From assembly GCF_000786215.1 (NCBI RefSeq), contig NZ_JROG01000011.1, forward strand, positions 1 through 60,163: 60,163 nt of DNA. Reading direction: 5' to 3'. The translations under genes and the position numbers were made by a program. The notes below the pieces were generated by a model. It worked only from the letters and a program-made list of their open reading frames with translations. It did no database searches and had not been told where the DNA came from. The number at the start of each line of letters is the position of its first letter. Within the stretch, counting starts at the first letter, position 1. Positions 25,105 to 34,098 of this stretch are shown here, in pieces. The stretch comes from Sphingomonas sp. 35-24ZXX (GTDB lineage Bacteria > Pseudomonadota > Alphaproteobacteria > Sphingomonadales > Sphingomonadaceae).

Positions 25105-27744
25105 TCATTTTTGGCTGTCGTCTGCGGGCAGGGTTAACTCTACCTGCCTAAACTCTCGCGCGGCAACAATCACCTCGGCTGCGTTGATCTCTCCGAAGCG
25201 GACCATGTAACGACCGGGTGGCAGCTTGTCAGATATGGCCTTGCCGTCAAAGGCTGTCCTGATCCGATATTCTGACGCAAAATCTGCGTGAACCAGTGTG
25301 ATCACGATACCTGGCATTGAGTTGCCCTGGCTGTCTCGAACCAGAAGCTCCAGCTCACCGGTCGCCACGACCGGAAGATCGACACGCAATACTCCTCCGG
25401 CCCGAGGTACGACACGAACACCAGCGACGCTGGGAGAAATGTCGGGGTCTTCGACTGCAGAAAGATCGGGAACAAGCGCTACTTCGCGATCCATTGGCAA
25501 GTTCTCTATGAGAGTGGCCCCGTGTTCAACCTGCGAGCTTCCCCTTGGGAAGCTGGAGACTTCGGCGCCTTCGAGAATACTCTCGTCCGCCCCCATGCGA
25601 CCGTCGCCATCACGATCTTCAAACACCCTGGCAATGACTGTACCGCCATTGCGCCGCGCATTTCTGCCCAGACGGACCCCGCCGCCCATCGGGGCTCGAT
25701 CAATCGCAAACGACAGCGTCAAAAGTGCCGAGAACGCCTTGTTGGTGTCATCGAACCGGCCCTCCACGCCCAGCCGCAAGCCATTCCAGTCACGATTGGC
25801 AGATAATCCATAGCGATTTGAGGACTGCCGAAAGTCACGATTGAAATCTGCCGCCAGGAACCAATCCGTGAGCCTGAGTGCGACTTCGCCACCCGCCGTC
25901 CGCATCTGCACTTGAGGTGCTAAATCGACATCGATCAACGCCCGCAGCCGAAATGGCCCGATAGTGCCTGCCGCAGCAATACCGGCATCCACACGCCGGT
26001 CTCGCCTCTGTGCGTCCAGCGTGATGTCGCGGTAGGACAGGCGCGGTGTAATCGACAACCCCTGCCAGACGCTGCTTGCTCGAAAGGATGCGAAGCGATC
26101 CTTGGCTCCATCCGAGCGGCTTGTTTGGCTGCCGGACAGGTTCCACGAAATTCCTGCGATTTGACTGTCCAGGCTCAGATTGTCGCGGCTTTTCAGACTG
26201 ACCCCGGGGCTATTGCGGTTTTCATCGCTGACAAAATTGCTGCTGTATTGGGTGCGATCCAGAGAAACGTTTATCCCCTTCCAGCCCGCCAGAATGCCGA
26301 TGTTTCCCGCCGTGCCCCCGTTGATCTGATGCAGGACATTGCCGCTCACCAGCGCACTGCCGCCCAGCCTCCATCCAAACCCGCCTCCCAGATACGTTGC
26401 CTTGACCACGAAATCTTCTTCGCGTCTCGCAACATTGGCACTGATCGAAAGGCTCCGGGTCAGGCCATATCCCACCAACGCCTGGGCATGGAGGCCAGTA
26501 GGGTTGAACTGTACCGCACCATCGCCAAGACCGTTGTCGATTGCCCGCCGGGAATTGATATTGAGCAAAGAGCCACGGAACAGGGAGCGCCCCTGCTTGA
26601 TCGCAGCCACAGAGTAAGTGAGCGTGCCCGGCGGAATCAGGTCGGACGAAATATCGATGGTCCGCAGCACCGTTTCCCGTTCGCCCGATGGTCCATAGAG
26701 CACGATCCGGAAGCGATTGCCGCCAAACAGCAACGGGACGGCCTGAAACACAAACCGACCATCGCTGCCGATCGTCTGGAAATTGAGCAGTTCGTTGTCG
26801 CGGTAAAGCTCTGCCTGCCAACCGGGAGGTGCATCTCCGACCAGGTCGGTCTGGTCAAACCGCCCGGCGGCATTGAGGCGACCTCGGCCGATCTGCATGC
26901 CGATCCCGCTGGCATTGCGCAACAACAGGGGGGCTGCCTGCAGGTTGATATCGCCCGCTTCGATAAAGCTGGCACCAAGTGGCCCGAACAACCGCCCTTC
27001 GGGATCCAGCCGGGCCAGGGTCAGCCGGGCATCAGCTCTGCCGGGCCGGCTATAGGATATGGCTGCCTGCGCACTTGTGCCGAGCAAATCAGCCTGCGCG
27101 AACACATTGGCCTGGCCAGCAAGCGAGCTGCCTTGCTGGGTCTGCGTCAGCAAAGAGAGATTGGCGGTGAGATAGGGCCAGGAAATCAGGCCAGGGCCTT
27201 TCGCCAGCCGGGGAAGGTCACTGTAATCCTCCTGACCACTGGATGTTCGAGCACTGCCCCGCCGAAGCCGCTCTTCCGAAGGCAGAAGGTATGGCGGCGC
27301 CAGAGTGATGACCTGCCGGTCAGGAAGAAAGGTCATGCCAAGTGCAAACCAGCGGTTGAGCGCTGTTCCTGAAACATGGGCTATGCCGTCGATCTGTCTT
27401 ATGTCTCCGGGCTGCAATGGCTGGATGCGGTCGGCAACCTGAACCGTCCCGGCGACGATATCGAGTTTGAACGTCTGGGTTTCCCGCAGGAACCAGCCAT
27501 TGGCCCCGGTGGCATCGACTTCAATACGGAAGCCGATAAGATCCATGGTCTCGGCATAAGGCATGTAGACCGTGCCGTCTGATGTCTGCCAGGCCAGGAT
27601 ATCCGGCGCGATCGTTGCCCTTTCCCGCAACAGCAACTCGACGATCCTGAGGTCAGCGTCACCTGCGTCTGGCGCTGCTTGCCATTGCCCGTGGACCGGG
27701 CTGGCCAAAAGCAGAAGCGGGCCCAGCCACGCCGCGCACCGCAT
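25105..27744 (-). CDS. Outer-membrane usher of a chaperone-usher system
   Basis: The product is 879 aa with a signal peptide ending at SPVHGQ. An N-terminal domain is followed by a long beta-barrel region and a plug-like domain (APPGWQAELYRDNELLNFQT, then FRIVLYGPSGE). The C-terminus has a DRDGDGRMGADE acidic loop that looks like a calcium-binding or SdrD/Cna-B-like segment, then two beta domains. Ushers assemble and secrete fimbrial subunits handed over by a PapD-like chaperone. It overlaps the chaperone stop (ATGA), so the operon context supports the call. It is divergent from FimD and closer to alternative or alpha-type ushers. Confidence 0.85.
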   Translation of the reverse strand: MRCAAWLGPLLLLASPVHGQWQAAPDAGDADLRIVELLLRERATIAPDILAWQTSDGTVYMPYAETMDLIGFRIEVDATGANGWFLRETQTFKLDIVAGTVQVADRIQPLQPGDIRQIDGIAHVSGTALNRWFALGMTFLPDRQVITLAPPYLLPSEERLRRGSARTSSGQEDYSDLPRLAKGPGLISWPYLTANLSLLTQTQQGSSLAGQANVFAQADLLGTSAQAAISYSRPGRADARLTLARLDPEGRLFGPLGASFIEAGDINLQAAPLLLRNASGIGMQIGRGRLNAAGRFDQTDLVGDAPPGWQAELYRDNELLNFQTIGSDGRFVFQAVPLLFGGNRFRIVLYGPSGERETVLRTIDISSDLIPPGTLTYSVAAIKQGRSLFRGSLLNINSRRAIDNGLGDGAVQFNPTGLHAQALVGYGLTRSLSISANVARREEDFVVKATYLGGGFGWRLGGSALVSGNVLHQINGGTAGNIGILAGWKGINVSLDRTQYSSNFVSDENRNSPGVSLKSRDNLSLDSQIAGISWNLSGSQTSRSDGAKDRFASFRASSVWQGLSITPRLSYRDITLDAQRRDRRVDAGIAAAGTIGPFRLRALIDVDLAPQVQMRTAGGEVALRLTDWFLAADFNRDFRQSSNRYGLSANRDWNGLRLGVEGRFDDTNKAFSALLTLSFAIDRAPMGGGVRLGRNARRNGGTVIARVFEDRDGDGRMGADESILEGAEVSSFPRGSSQVEHGATLIENLPMDREVALVPDLSAVEDPDISPSVAGVRVVPRAGGVLRVDLPVVATGELELLVRDSQGNSMPGIVITLVHADFASEYRIRTAFDGKAISDKLPPGRYMVRFGEINAAEVIVAAREFRQVELTLPADDSQK

Positions 27745-28607
27745 CAGTCAATGGCGCGTTCAGCGATTACGTCGCCATCGCGCAGGCCGGGCAGCTCTTC
27801 AACATAGACGGCCTTGACGGGTTGCATCTTGCCAGTGATCTGAACCGGAAAGTTGCGCCGTGCCAGCGGCGGGGGAACAGACACTCCGCGCAACAGTCCG
27901 ACAACGCTGCCATCGGCAGCAAGCAGCCGTATTGTGCCATAGTCTGACCGGGTGCCTGTTCGCGCGATCGTCACCTGCGCTGTGCGATTGGTGGCATCCG
28001 CGTTCAGAATAACCTTTTCGATCGCCGCGCCTCCGGTGGTATCGCCGATGCGAAGAAGAACCGGAATGGTCACGCGAAAATCCATGCCGACGCTTACTTC
28101 GACGGTGCGGTTGCCATTTTCATCCTCAGGCGCCGGCGTGTCGTCCACAGGTGCAACCAGCGGGATGGACGAAAACCGCATATGGCTGCGCAGTTCTCCA
28201 GCGGGCGTGCCTTGCGCTGGGCGTGCGATAATCTTGATCGCCTGACGCTGGCCCGGTGCGAGCGTCACCTGCCGCGGTGCATAGCGGATGTGCGGCAGTG
28301 CCGACCAGGCCGGGACATCGCCTTCCGCCGGAGTGTGCTGGCCGTTCTCATCAATCGAAAGGTCAACCGCCTCGATACGGTAGCTCACGGTTTCAGTGCT
28401 GCTGTTATAGATCATCACCTGACCGCCGCGGCTGCCTTCAACGACAACGCGGGTAGGCGAGATGGCCATGCCACCGAACGGCTGACCCGCATCGGCTGGA
28501 ACCCCCTCGAAGCTCTCAGGCTTGGTTTCGACAGGTGCAGTGTCCTGTGCGTTGAGGCTGCCAGCCACCAAAAGCGCCGGCGCGAGAATGATCAACCGCA
28601 TATGCAT
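27744..28607 (-). CDS. Periplasmic PapD-like pilus chaperone
   Basis: The product is 287 aa with a signal peptide (ILAPALLVAGSLNAQD). The N-terminal Ig-like domain has MAISPTRVVVEG and IRYAPRQVTLAPGQRQAIKI, the conserved strands of fimbrial chaperones. The C-terminal domain follows after a Pro/Glu-rich linker. It overlaps the last subunit gene by 16 bp and the usher gene by ATGA, so all three are one transcription unit. The chaperone donates a strand to DUF4402-like subunits in the periplasm and delivers them to the usher. Confidence 0.88.
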   Translation of the reverse strand: MHMRLIILAPALLVAGSLNAQDTAPVETKPESFEGVPADAGQPFGGMAISPTRVVVEGSRGGQVMIYNSSTETVSYRIEAVDLSIDENGQHTPAEGDVPAWSALPHIRYAPRQVTLAPGQRQAIKIIARPAQGTPAGELRSHMRFSSIPLVAPVDDTPAPEDENGNRTVEVSVGMDFRVTIPVLLRIGDTTGGAAIEKVILNADATNRTAQVTIARTGTRSDYGTIRLLAADGSVVGLLRGVSVPPPLARRNFPVQITGKMQPVKAVYVEELPGLRDGDVIAERAID

Positions 28608-29185
28608 GATGCCTCGTAAAGAAAATCGAACCTCAAGCGGCCCACGACCAGTTCGGTCTGGTCAAAACTGGCGCTGGTATCGATGAGCAGCCGACCCCCG
28701 CTCACAAATGAAACGGTATTGTCCTGCGAGCAGACTGCCTGCTGTTCCGGCGAGCCAGTGGCTGCGTTCAGGAAGCCGAAATCCTCTGGCTCCGCCCGGA
28801 AGAAGACGCCTTCGGCTGCCAAGGGACTGTCGCCGCCGAAAAAGTCATACCTCACGGTGTTTCCAGCTTCACAGCCAATCTCCACAACGGCCCGGCTACT
28901 TGTGCCATGAAACTGGCAAACGTACGTTGATGCGAGAGTTGCGACGGAGGTAACTGCTCGTTCGCCGTCAAATCGGACGTGGTAATCGCAGCTGGTGGCA
29001 CCGGTGTTCCCCGGTGCCGCTACCGGGCCAAATTGCAGGTTCGAGATGCTCTGAATCGACAGCACCGGCGGGGGGGCAGCCAACGTGGCAGTCGCATCGA
29101 CGACGGCACTATCGCTGGTTTGCGCCTGTGCTTGACAGGGGAGCAACAAGGCCGCCAGGACAGAGGAAATTAATCGCAATTGCAT
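28592..29185 (-). CDS. DUF4402-like pilus subunit with a C-terminal CxC
   Basis: The product is 197 aa from ATG 29185; the longer frame is antisense extension into the neighbour. Signal peptide ends near CQAQAQ. The N-terminal donor-strand-like stretch VVDATATLAAPPPVLSI and the motif LQFGPVAAPG mark the family. It ends FLYEASCICG, so a CxC replaces the usual terminal tyrosine. It overlaps the chaperone gene by 16 bp. I infer a fimbrial subunit; the odd C-terminus could mark a basal or tip position. Confidence 0.8.
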   Translation of the reverse strand: MQLRLISSVLAALLLPCQAQAQTSDSAVVDATATLAAPPPVLSIQSISNLQFGPVAAPGNTGATSCDYHVRFDGERAVTSVATLASTYVCQFHGTSSRAVVEIGCEAGNTVRYDFFGGDSPLAAEGVFFRAEPEDFGFLNAATGSPEQQAVCSQDNTVSFVSGGRLLIDTSASFDQTELVVGRLRFDFLYEASCICG

Positions 29186-29757
29186 TGCGGAGAGCCATAG
29201 AAGACGTCGAGCGTGACCCGCCCAACGACTGCATTGTCCTGCGCCACCGCGCCGGAACTGATCGTCAACTCGCCGCCGACATCGAGCAGGGCAGAGCCGC
29301 CTGAGCATAAGGAACTGGGCGCCGCCGGCTCAGCCTCACGAAACCCGATATCGGCAGACGTAATCTGAAAGCCAATCTGTTGGTTCTGAAGCGGCGATGA
29401 GATTTCGTAGGAGAAACTCACCGTCTCTCCCGCCTGGCACTGGATCGCGACCCGTCCGGCAGCCTGTCCGCTATCCTGAAACGCGCACGTCGTTCCGCTC
29501 GATGGCTGACCATCTGTGACAGAACTCATCTCGCCCAAGGGCCCAATGCGATAGCGGCAATAGCCGATGCCGGTTCCGGGCAGGCTCACCTTGCCAAACG
29601 ACAGGTTCGACGATGACGAGATCGACAGCACCGGCGCTGGCGCATCAATTGTTGCCAGGGCATCGATTGTGACAGATTCCCGCTCGGATTGCGCCAAGGC
29701 TGGGTGGGAGATTGATGCGAATAGCATTGCTGATGCGACATGCCTGAAGTAAGCCAT
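29170..29757 (-). CDS. DUF4402-like pilus subunit with a C-terminal CxC
   Basis: The product is 195 aa. Signal peptide ends at SHPALAQ. Family features are TIDALATIDAPAPVLSI and LSFGKVSLPG, with a conserved Cys-Cys pair in the core. The tail ends FYGSPQCNCD, again a CxC like the next gene. It overlaps that gene by 16 bp and the upstream subunit gene by one base (TAATG). It is probably exported by the same chaperone and usher. Confidence 0.8.
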   Translation of the reverse strand: MAYFRHVASAMLFASISHPALAQSERESVTIDALATIDAPAPVLSISSSSNLSFGKVSLPGTGIGYCRYRIGPLGEMSSVTDGQPSSGTTCAFQDSGQAAGRVAIQCQAGETVSFSYEISSPLQNQQIGFQITSADIGFREAEPAAPSSLCSGGSALLDVGGELTISSGAVAQDNAVVGRVTLDVFYGSPQCNCD

Positions 29758-30392
29758 TAGTAATTAACTTCAATAGAGTACGTTCCGATCACTAGGGCGG
29801 TTCTACGGGGTGCATCATTGTTTAGATTATCTACAGATAAAACTGCGCCAAGCTCAAACAAATTCGATCCTAGGTCAGGATCGTTCCTGCAATTAATTGT
29901 CCCAGTTGACTGAATAACTATTGCATCACCGATCAATCTTTGAGAAGGATAATTGGTGATAGAAGTAGCTAACGATACTGATACGTGATTAATAAATGGT
30001 GTTGAATCTCTTCTAATACTTATCCGATAATTTATAGATCGACCGTTTTCGCATCTAAGTCTGACTAATCCAGTTGAGTGAGGCGATACAACACCGCAGC
30101 CGCCCCCAACGCCAGAGGTTCCATTAGGTCGAATTTGAGATACTCTCATTCCCGGATTAGGTGCCCCTTGAGGTGTAATTACATAGAAACATGTTGTTCC
30201 GACCTCTATTTGATTTGGTATGTTTACTCTTCCGAATGAAAGAGGCCGCTCAACAGTTAGTTCTAGAGGCGGCGGCGGTGCATCTTCCAGCACGACGCCT
30301 ATGTTGACATTGGCCCTAGCGCTGATTTGTGCATGTGCATCAACGCTTAATATAGGATAAATCAATAATAATGCTGAAAAAAACTTTAGCAT
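29757..30392 (-). CDS. DUF4402-like pilus subunit, AT-rich gene
   Basis: The product is 211 aa from ATG 30392, which has TTAGGA upstream; the frame to 30428 begins at TTG only. Signal peptide ends near SVDAHAQ. Family motifs are ANVNIGVVLEDAPPPPLEL and LSFGRVNIPN, ending IEVNY with the usual aromatic residue. The gene is much more AT-rich than its neighbours: 29941-30060 is 40 G+C in 120 bases (33%). This suggests recent acquisition or diversification. Role as a pilus subunit is inferred from the operon. Confidence 0.82.
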   Translation of the reverse strand: MLKFFSALLLIYPILSVDAHAQISARANVNIGVVLEDAPPPPLELTVERPLSFGRVNIPNQIEVGTTCFYVITPQGAPNPGMRVSQIRPNGTSGVGGGCGVVSPHSTGLVRLRCENGRSINYRISIRRDSTPFINHVSVSLATSITNYPSQRLIGDAIVIQSTGTINCRNDPDLGSNLFELGAVLSVDNLNNDAPRRTALVIGTYSIEVNY

Positions 30393-30436
30393 GGCATTAT
30401 TCCTAAGGGACGCACTATACGTTGTCAAAAATTCAA

Positions 30437-31099
30437 TTAATAGGTAACGTCAAATTGAATTGTTCCAACCTTGACATTAGACCCACGCGGCAATTTTTCG
30501 CCATTGTTGGTCACACGCAATAGGCCACCAAATTCAATGATGCTGTGCCCTTTTTCAGGGTCAAGTGCGCAAACAAAAGTCCCGTTGGAACTGCCTGAGC
30601 CGCCAAGCTCTATCGAATTTTCATTGGTCAGGTTTGAAGTGAAAGAGATACCTGAGCTAGCTCGTAAAAATTCAGCGCCCGATAGTCCTGCATTTGTGAT
30701 TGCAATTTGATATTTGACAATGAGCGATGGCTGACAGGTGATTTGAACTGAAGCTGCGGTTGCAGGCGTTACGAATCTGCACCCGCCTTTGCCGGTCGGG
30801 TCGTTATTTGATGTCGAATTGATCTCGGTTATGACACGTCCACCTGGAACCAATCCTCTTGGTGTAACCCGATAAATGCACGTCGTATTGGGATCGAGAT
30901 TGTTTGGAATTGTGACCCGGCCAAAGGAAAGTTCGCGTTCGATCTTGAGATCGATCGGAGGAAGCGCTGCATCTTCGAAACTGGCTGCCGCATCAATTCT
31001 GGAAGTGCTAGACGATTGGGCGATTGCCGGAAGCGGTGCCAGCAATAGCAGGCCAATCGAGCTTAGCCTGAGGCAGTGGCGAGTGCGGGTGTTTGTCAT
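30437..31099 (-). CDS. DUF4402-like pilus subunit, AT-leaning gene
   Basis: The product is 220 aa. Signal peptide ends at LPAIAQ. Family signature: RIDAAASFEDAALPPIDL and LSFGRVTIPN, then a TTCIYRV pair and a Cys-rich middle, ending FDVTY. It starts one base after the upstream stop and has codon use leaning to AT, though less than the next gene. It is the fourth of seven subunit genes in order of transcription. Confidence 0.82.
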   Translation of the reverse strand: MTNTRTRHCLRLSSIGLLLLAPLPAIAQSSSTSRIDAAASFEDAALPPIDLKIERELSFGRVTIPNNLDPNTTCIYRVTPRGLVPGGRVITEINSTSNNDPTGKGGCRFVTPATAASVQITCQPSLIVKYQIAITNAGLSGAEFLRASSGISFTSNLTNENSIELGGSGSSNGTFVCALDPEKGHSIIEFGGLLRVTNNGEKLPRGSNVKVGTIQFDVTY

Positions 31100-31100
31100 C

Positions 31101-31748
31101 TTAATAGCTCGCTTCTATGGTGATCGTGCCCACGTTCAGGCTCGATCCGCGGGTCAGGGTATCGGTGTTGATCAGGCTCAGCCGGCCGGCGAGCAGCAGG
31201 ACCACTGTGGTGCTGGCATTGGCGGGCTGGCAAGGTATGTTGCCAGACAGGGGGATGACCCCTGAAGATTGTTCGCCTGCGCCGAGCGCGGGCAGATACA
31301 GCCCCGCACCGCCAGTAATGTCTTGCGCGAACGTCGATCCGGATAGCGACGCAGTCTGATAGGCCACCTGCAAGGTCACGGGCCTTGCGGTCTGGCAGGT
31401 CAGTTCGACCTGTGCAGTGCGCTGCGTTCCCTCGAACGCGCAACCCGACACAACAGGCACGCTCGCACCATTGGCATCCTTCTCTGTGACGCTTGCCAGC
31501 GTTCCGGTTGTTCCACTGGCCACGGCCTGCAACCGGTATTCGCACACGGTATTCGCGCGCAGCTTGCTGGGGATGACGACCGTGCCGAACTGCAGAGGCT
31601 GCACCACCCTGAACGCCAGCGGAACCGCCGGCGCATCCTTCAATGTGGCGGTGGCGTCGATTGACGTGGTGGCGGGCTGAGCGAACGCTTGCCCCGGCCA
31701 GATGCAGCTTGCCACAGTGGCGATCAAGAGGACGGACCGGCGCATCAT
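31101..31748 (-). CDS. DUF4402-like pilus subunit
   Basis: The product is 215 aa with a signal peptide ending at GQAFAQ. Motifs: SIDATATLKDAPAVPLAF, LQFGTVVIPSK and CEYRLQ, ending TIEASY. The cysteines are placed as in its paralogues (NTVCEYR, GCAFEG, TCQTA, NIPC). ATG overlaps the upstream gene's stop codon. Normal high GC content contrasts with the next two subunit genes. Confidence 0.82.
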   Translation of the reverse strand: MMRRSVLLIATVASCIWPGQAFAQPATTSIDATATLKDAPAVPLAFRVVQPLQFGTVVIPSKLRANTVCEYRLQAVASGTTGTLASVTEKDANGASVPVVSGCAFEGTQRTAQVELTCQTARPVTLQVAYQTASLSGSTFAQDITGGAGLYLPALGAGEQSSGVIPLSGNIPCQPANASTTVVLLLAGRLSLINTDTLTRGSSLNVGTITIEASY

Positions 31749-32386
31749 GGATACGCCAGGCTGACGGTGATCCGCGCCACTTCCAGAACCTTGCCGACCG
31801 GCAGAGCATCATCGCGCCTGACAGCCAGCGTGCCACCGATGGAGAGCTCCATAGCTTCTGCTGCCTGGCCCGTTTTGCCCGGCTTGCAGGTTGTCGTGTG
31901 GTTCTTCACAAACTGGATCGTCGGATCAGCACCGGAAAGCGCGACAGGGCCCGTATCGACATACGTCAGGTTGGCAATCTTGGTTGATGCCACTCCGACT
32001 GCAATCGACATCTGCCGTCCGGGATCGCAGCGCACTTGAATATTGCCGGGACTGTGGCTGGCAGCGAGCGCCTGGCAGCCATTGGGCGTGCGCCCCGTTA
32101 TGGTCGTCGGGGCATATTGGTCGCTGGTTTCCATGGCTGCGGATGCGGATGTTCCCAGCTGGTATGAGCAAACCGTATCCGGCTTTGCCTTGTTGGGGAT
32201 CGTCACCCGACCAAAGGAGATTGGCTTGACCACCTGCATGTTCAGCGGAGGATCGGCAGCGACCTCCAGCACCACGATAACAGGTACAGTTTCTGTTGCG
32301 CGGATTTGAGCGGTCGCAGGGGTACTCGCCACTGCAAAGGCCAGTGTTGCAGTTCCGATCGCGAGGCAGCGATGGATTTCAATCAT
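31745..32386 (-). CDS. DUF4402-like pilus subunit
   Basis: The product is 213 aa from ATG 32386, overlapping the preceding gene by 8 bp; the frame open to 32536 is antisense extension. Signal peptide ends near STPATAQ. Motifs: VPVIVVLEVAADPPLNMQV, ISFGRVTIPNK and VCSYQLG, ending VSLAYP with an aromatic residue next to last. It is the second subunit in order of transcription. Confidence 0.8.
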   Translation of the reverse strand: MIEIHRCLAIGTATLAFAVASTPATAQIRATETVPVIVVLEVAADPPLNMQVVKPISFGRVTIPNKAKPDTVCSYQLGTSASAAMETSDQYAPTTITGRTPNGCQALAASHSPGNIQVRCDPGRQMSIAVGVASTKIANLTYVDTGPVALSGADPTIQFVKNHTTTCKPGKTGQAAEAMELSIGGTLAVRRDDALPVGKVLEVARITVSLAYP

Positions 32387-32921
32387 AGACAACCTCCAGC
32401 CTGATGGTACCAACACGCCCGGTAAATCCGGCACTTGCTTCTGGCGTGGTGACCAGACGCCCCCCGGCGCGCACCACAGTGCGACCATCACCGTCGCAGG
32501 GCAGGATTTGCATCGCAGAGCCCGCATTCGCGCCATCGACCGTCATGGGCAGTGCCGTGGCCGAAAAGACAGCGCCGGTCGGTGCCAGATTGGCGTGGAT
32601 CAGCTCCATCCGCACCAGCGCGCCTGCGCCGCAATCAATCTCGAACGTCGCGGCTGTCGGAAATCCGGAGAGAAAGGCGCAGCGATTTTCGCCCTGTTTC
32701 GACGCAGTGCCGTCCGGAGCGATTTCATAGATGCACTCACCGCCATTGCTGACCGCGATGGTGCCAAAGCGCATACCCTCGCTCGCCACGATCACCATTG
32801 GCGTGACAAGCGTTGCATCGGCATCGATAGTTGTTTCCTGAGCAAGGACAGGCGACGCCATCAGGCCGAACAACAGGGTCAGACGCGAAAAGGACAACAC
32901 AGCAGGCCCCCATGCGCTCAC
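32379..32921 (-). CDS. DUF4402-like pilus subunit (first in the operon)
   Basis: The product is 180 aa. Signal peptide ends at SPVLAQ. Family signature TIDADATLVTPMVIV and MRFGTIAVSNGGECIYE; it ends LEVVYD. It is the shortest subunit and the first after the regulator gene, from which it is separated by 67 bp. As the promoter-proximal gene it may encode the major subunit, but this is only an inference from position. Confidence 0.82.
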   Translation of the reverse strand: MSAWGPAVLSFSRLTLLFGLMASPVLAQETTIDADATLVTPMVIVASEGMRFGTIAVSNGGECIYEIAPDGTASKQGENRCAFLSGFPTAATFEIDCGAGALVRMELIHANLAPTGAVFSATALPMTVDGANAGSAMQILPCDGDGRTVVRAGGRLVTTPEASAGFTGRVGTIRLEVVYD

Positions 32922-32988
32922 TCCCCCTGGAGTGCACGCATGGCGACTCGTTTAGCGGACGCCCATGGAGCGCGCGTCCATCATCTGT

Positions 32989-34062
32989 TTAGATTGAATT
33001 ACCTCGGGCGCGGACAAATCGGTAAGCCAGTCGGCAAAGGTCTGCAAAACCGCTGGTGCCAGTCTTGTCATAGATTCTGTGCAGGTGTGTCCGCGCAGTT
33101 GGGCGGGCCATGCCGAGTTTCTCGCCAATCAGGATCAGGTCACCCTGCTCAACCGCCGCTTCCAGCACGCGCGCTTCCGTAGGTGTGAGGCGATAGGATT
33201 TCGCCATCGCGGCATAGGCGATGGTCCTCTGACGGTCGACAATCCCGATGTGAATGGCATGGGTCGCAGCCTGATTTGTCGATAGATCGCCTAGCCGGTT
33301 GCGTTCCAGCTCCTGTGCTTCGCATAGCAGCCGTGTGATAGTGCCATCGGACCCTGTCAGTTCGGCGATTACCGCGTCACCTGTGGAAATGGCATCCATG
33401 GCAGCTTTGCCGAATATGGATCGCCCGATTGGATTGCCTACATTCAGGCCAAGAATGCCCGAAAGTTGGGTGTCGATCTCCAGAATAGTGGCGTCTTTCG
33501 ACAACAATACGATGTGGTCGCGTGCGCCATTGCTGCTCTGCCGGAAGCCATCAGCCGTGTTTTCGCCATCGATCAGCCGGCTCTGAATCAGGACAGCGCG
33601 GGTCAGGTGAGGCACCAGCTCGGAAATTCGCGCAACATCGGCATGATCAAAGACTGCAAGCTCCCCCATGCGGAGGATGCCGAGAGTAGCAATCATGCCT
33701 GGCCGCTTAATCAGATTGACCGCCATGTTATCGACGATCTGCTGAGGCACAATGAAACCGCGATAAAAGTGGCTCTCCTGGATCTCCTTGCGCTGGAAAT
33801 GCGGAGCAACTGGCGCTGGTACGCCTTCAGGGACATCAACCAGTATCGGGCGGAGGACATCGTGCTCGGCAAAGTGCTCGACATAGCGCTGCAGCCAGGC
33901 CGGATCGTTGCCAAACTGGATATCGAAGCCACAATTGCGCTCAAAATCATGCCAACCAAGAAAAGCAGCATTGCCGCCAATCTCGGCAGCAATTCGGCGC
34001 AACAATGCTTCAAAACGCTGCCGGTCGAAAGCGGCATCATATATCTGTTCAATCAATGACAT
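32989..34062 (-). CDS. LuxR-family transcriptional regulator
   Basis: The product is about 357 aa if started at 34062 (MSLIEQIYDAAFD), where homologues usually begin; 34098 is an alternative and neither has a strong ribosome site. The N-terminal 270 residues probably form a PAS- or GAF-like sensor. The C-terminus is a LuxR-type HTH (YRLTPTEARVLEAAV, then IGEKLGMARPTARTHLHRIY). It is 67 bp upstream of the fimbrial operon and in the same direction, so it may be cotranscribed with the operon or control it. Confidence 0.85.
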   Translation of the reverse strand: MSLIEQIYDAAFDRQRFEALLRRIAAEIGGNAAFLGWHDFERNCGFDIQFGNDPAWLQRYVEHFAEHDVLRPILVDVPEGVPAPVAPHFQRKEIQESHFYRGFIVPQQIVDNMAVNLIKRPGMIATLGILRMGELAVFDHADVARISELVPHLTRAVLIQSRLIDGENTADGFRQSSNGARDHIVLLSKDATILEIDTQLSGILGLNVGNPIGRSIFGKAAMDAISTGDAVIAELTGSDGTITRLLCEAQELERNRLGDLSTNQAATHAIHIGIVDRQRTIAYAAMAKSYRLTPTEARVLEAAVEQGDLILIGEKLGMARPTARTHLHRIYDKTGTSGFADLCRLAYRFVRARGNSI

Positions 34063-34098
34063 ACACGTAGAGCTATCCGCACGTTTGCACTTAGTCAT

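Noticed and set aside
26125-27372. 415-aa open frame on the plus strand
   Set aside because: It is antisense to the usher gene and has no recognisable domain or ribosome site.
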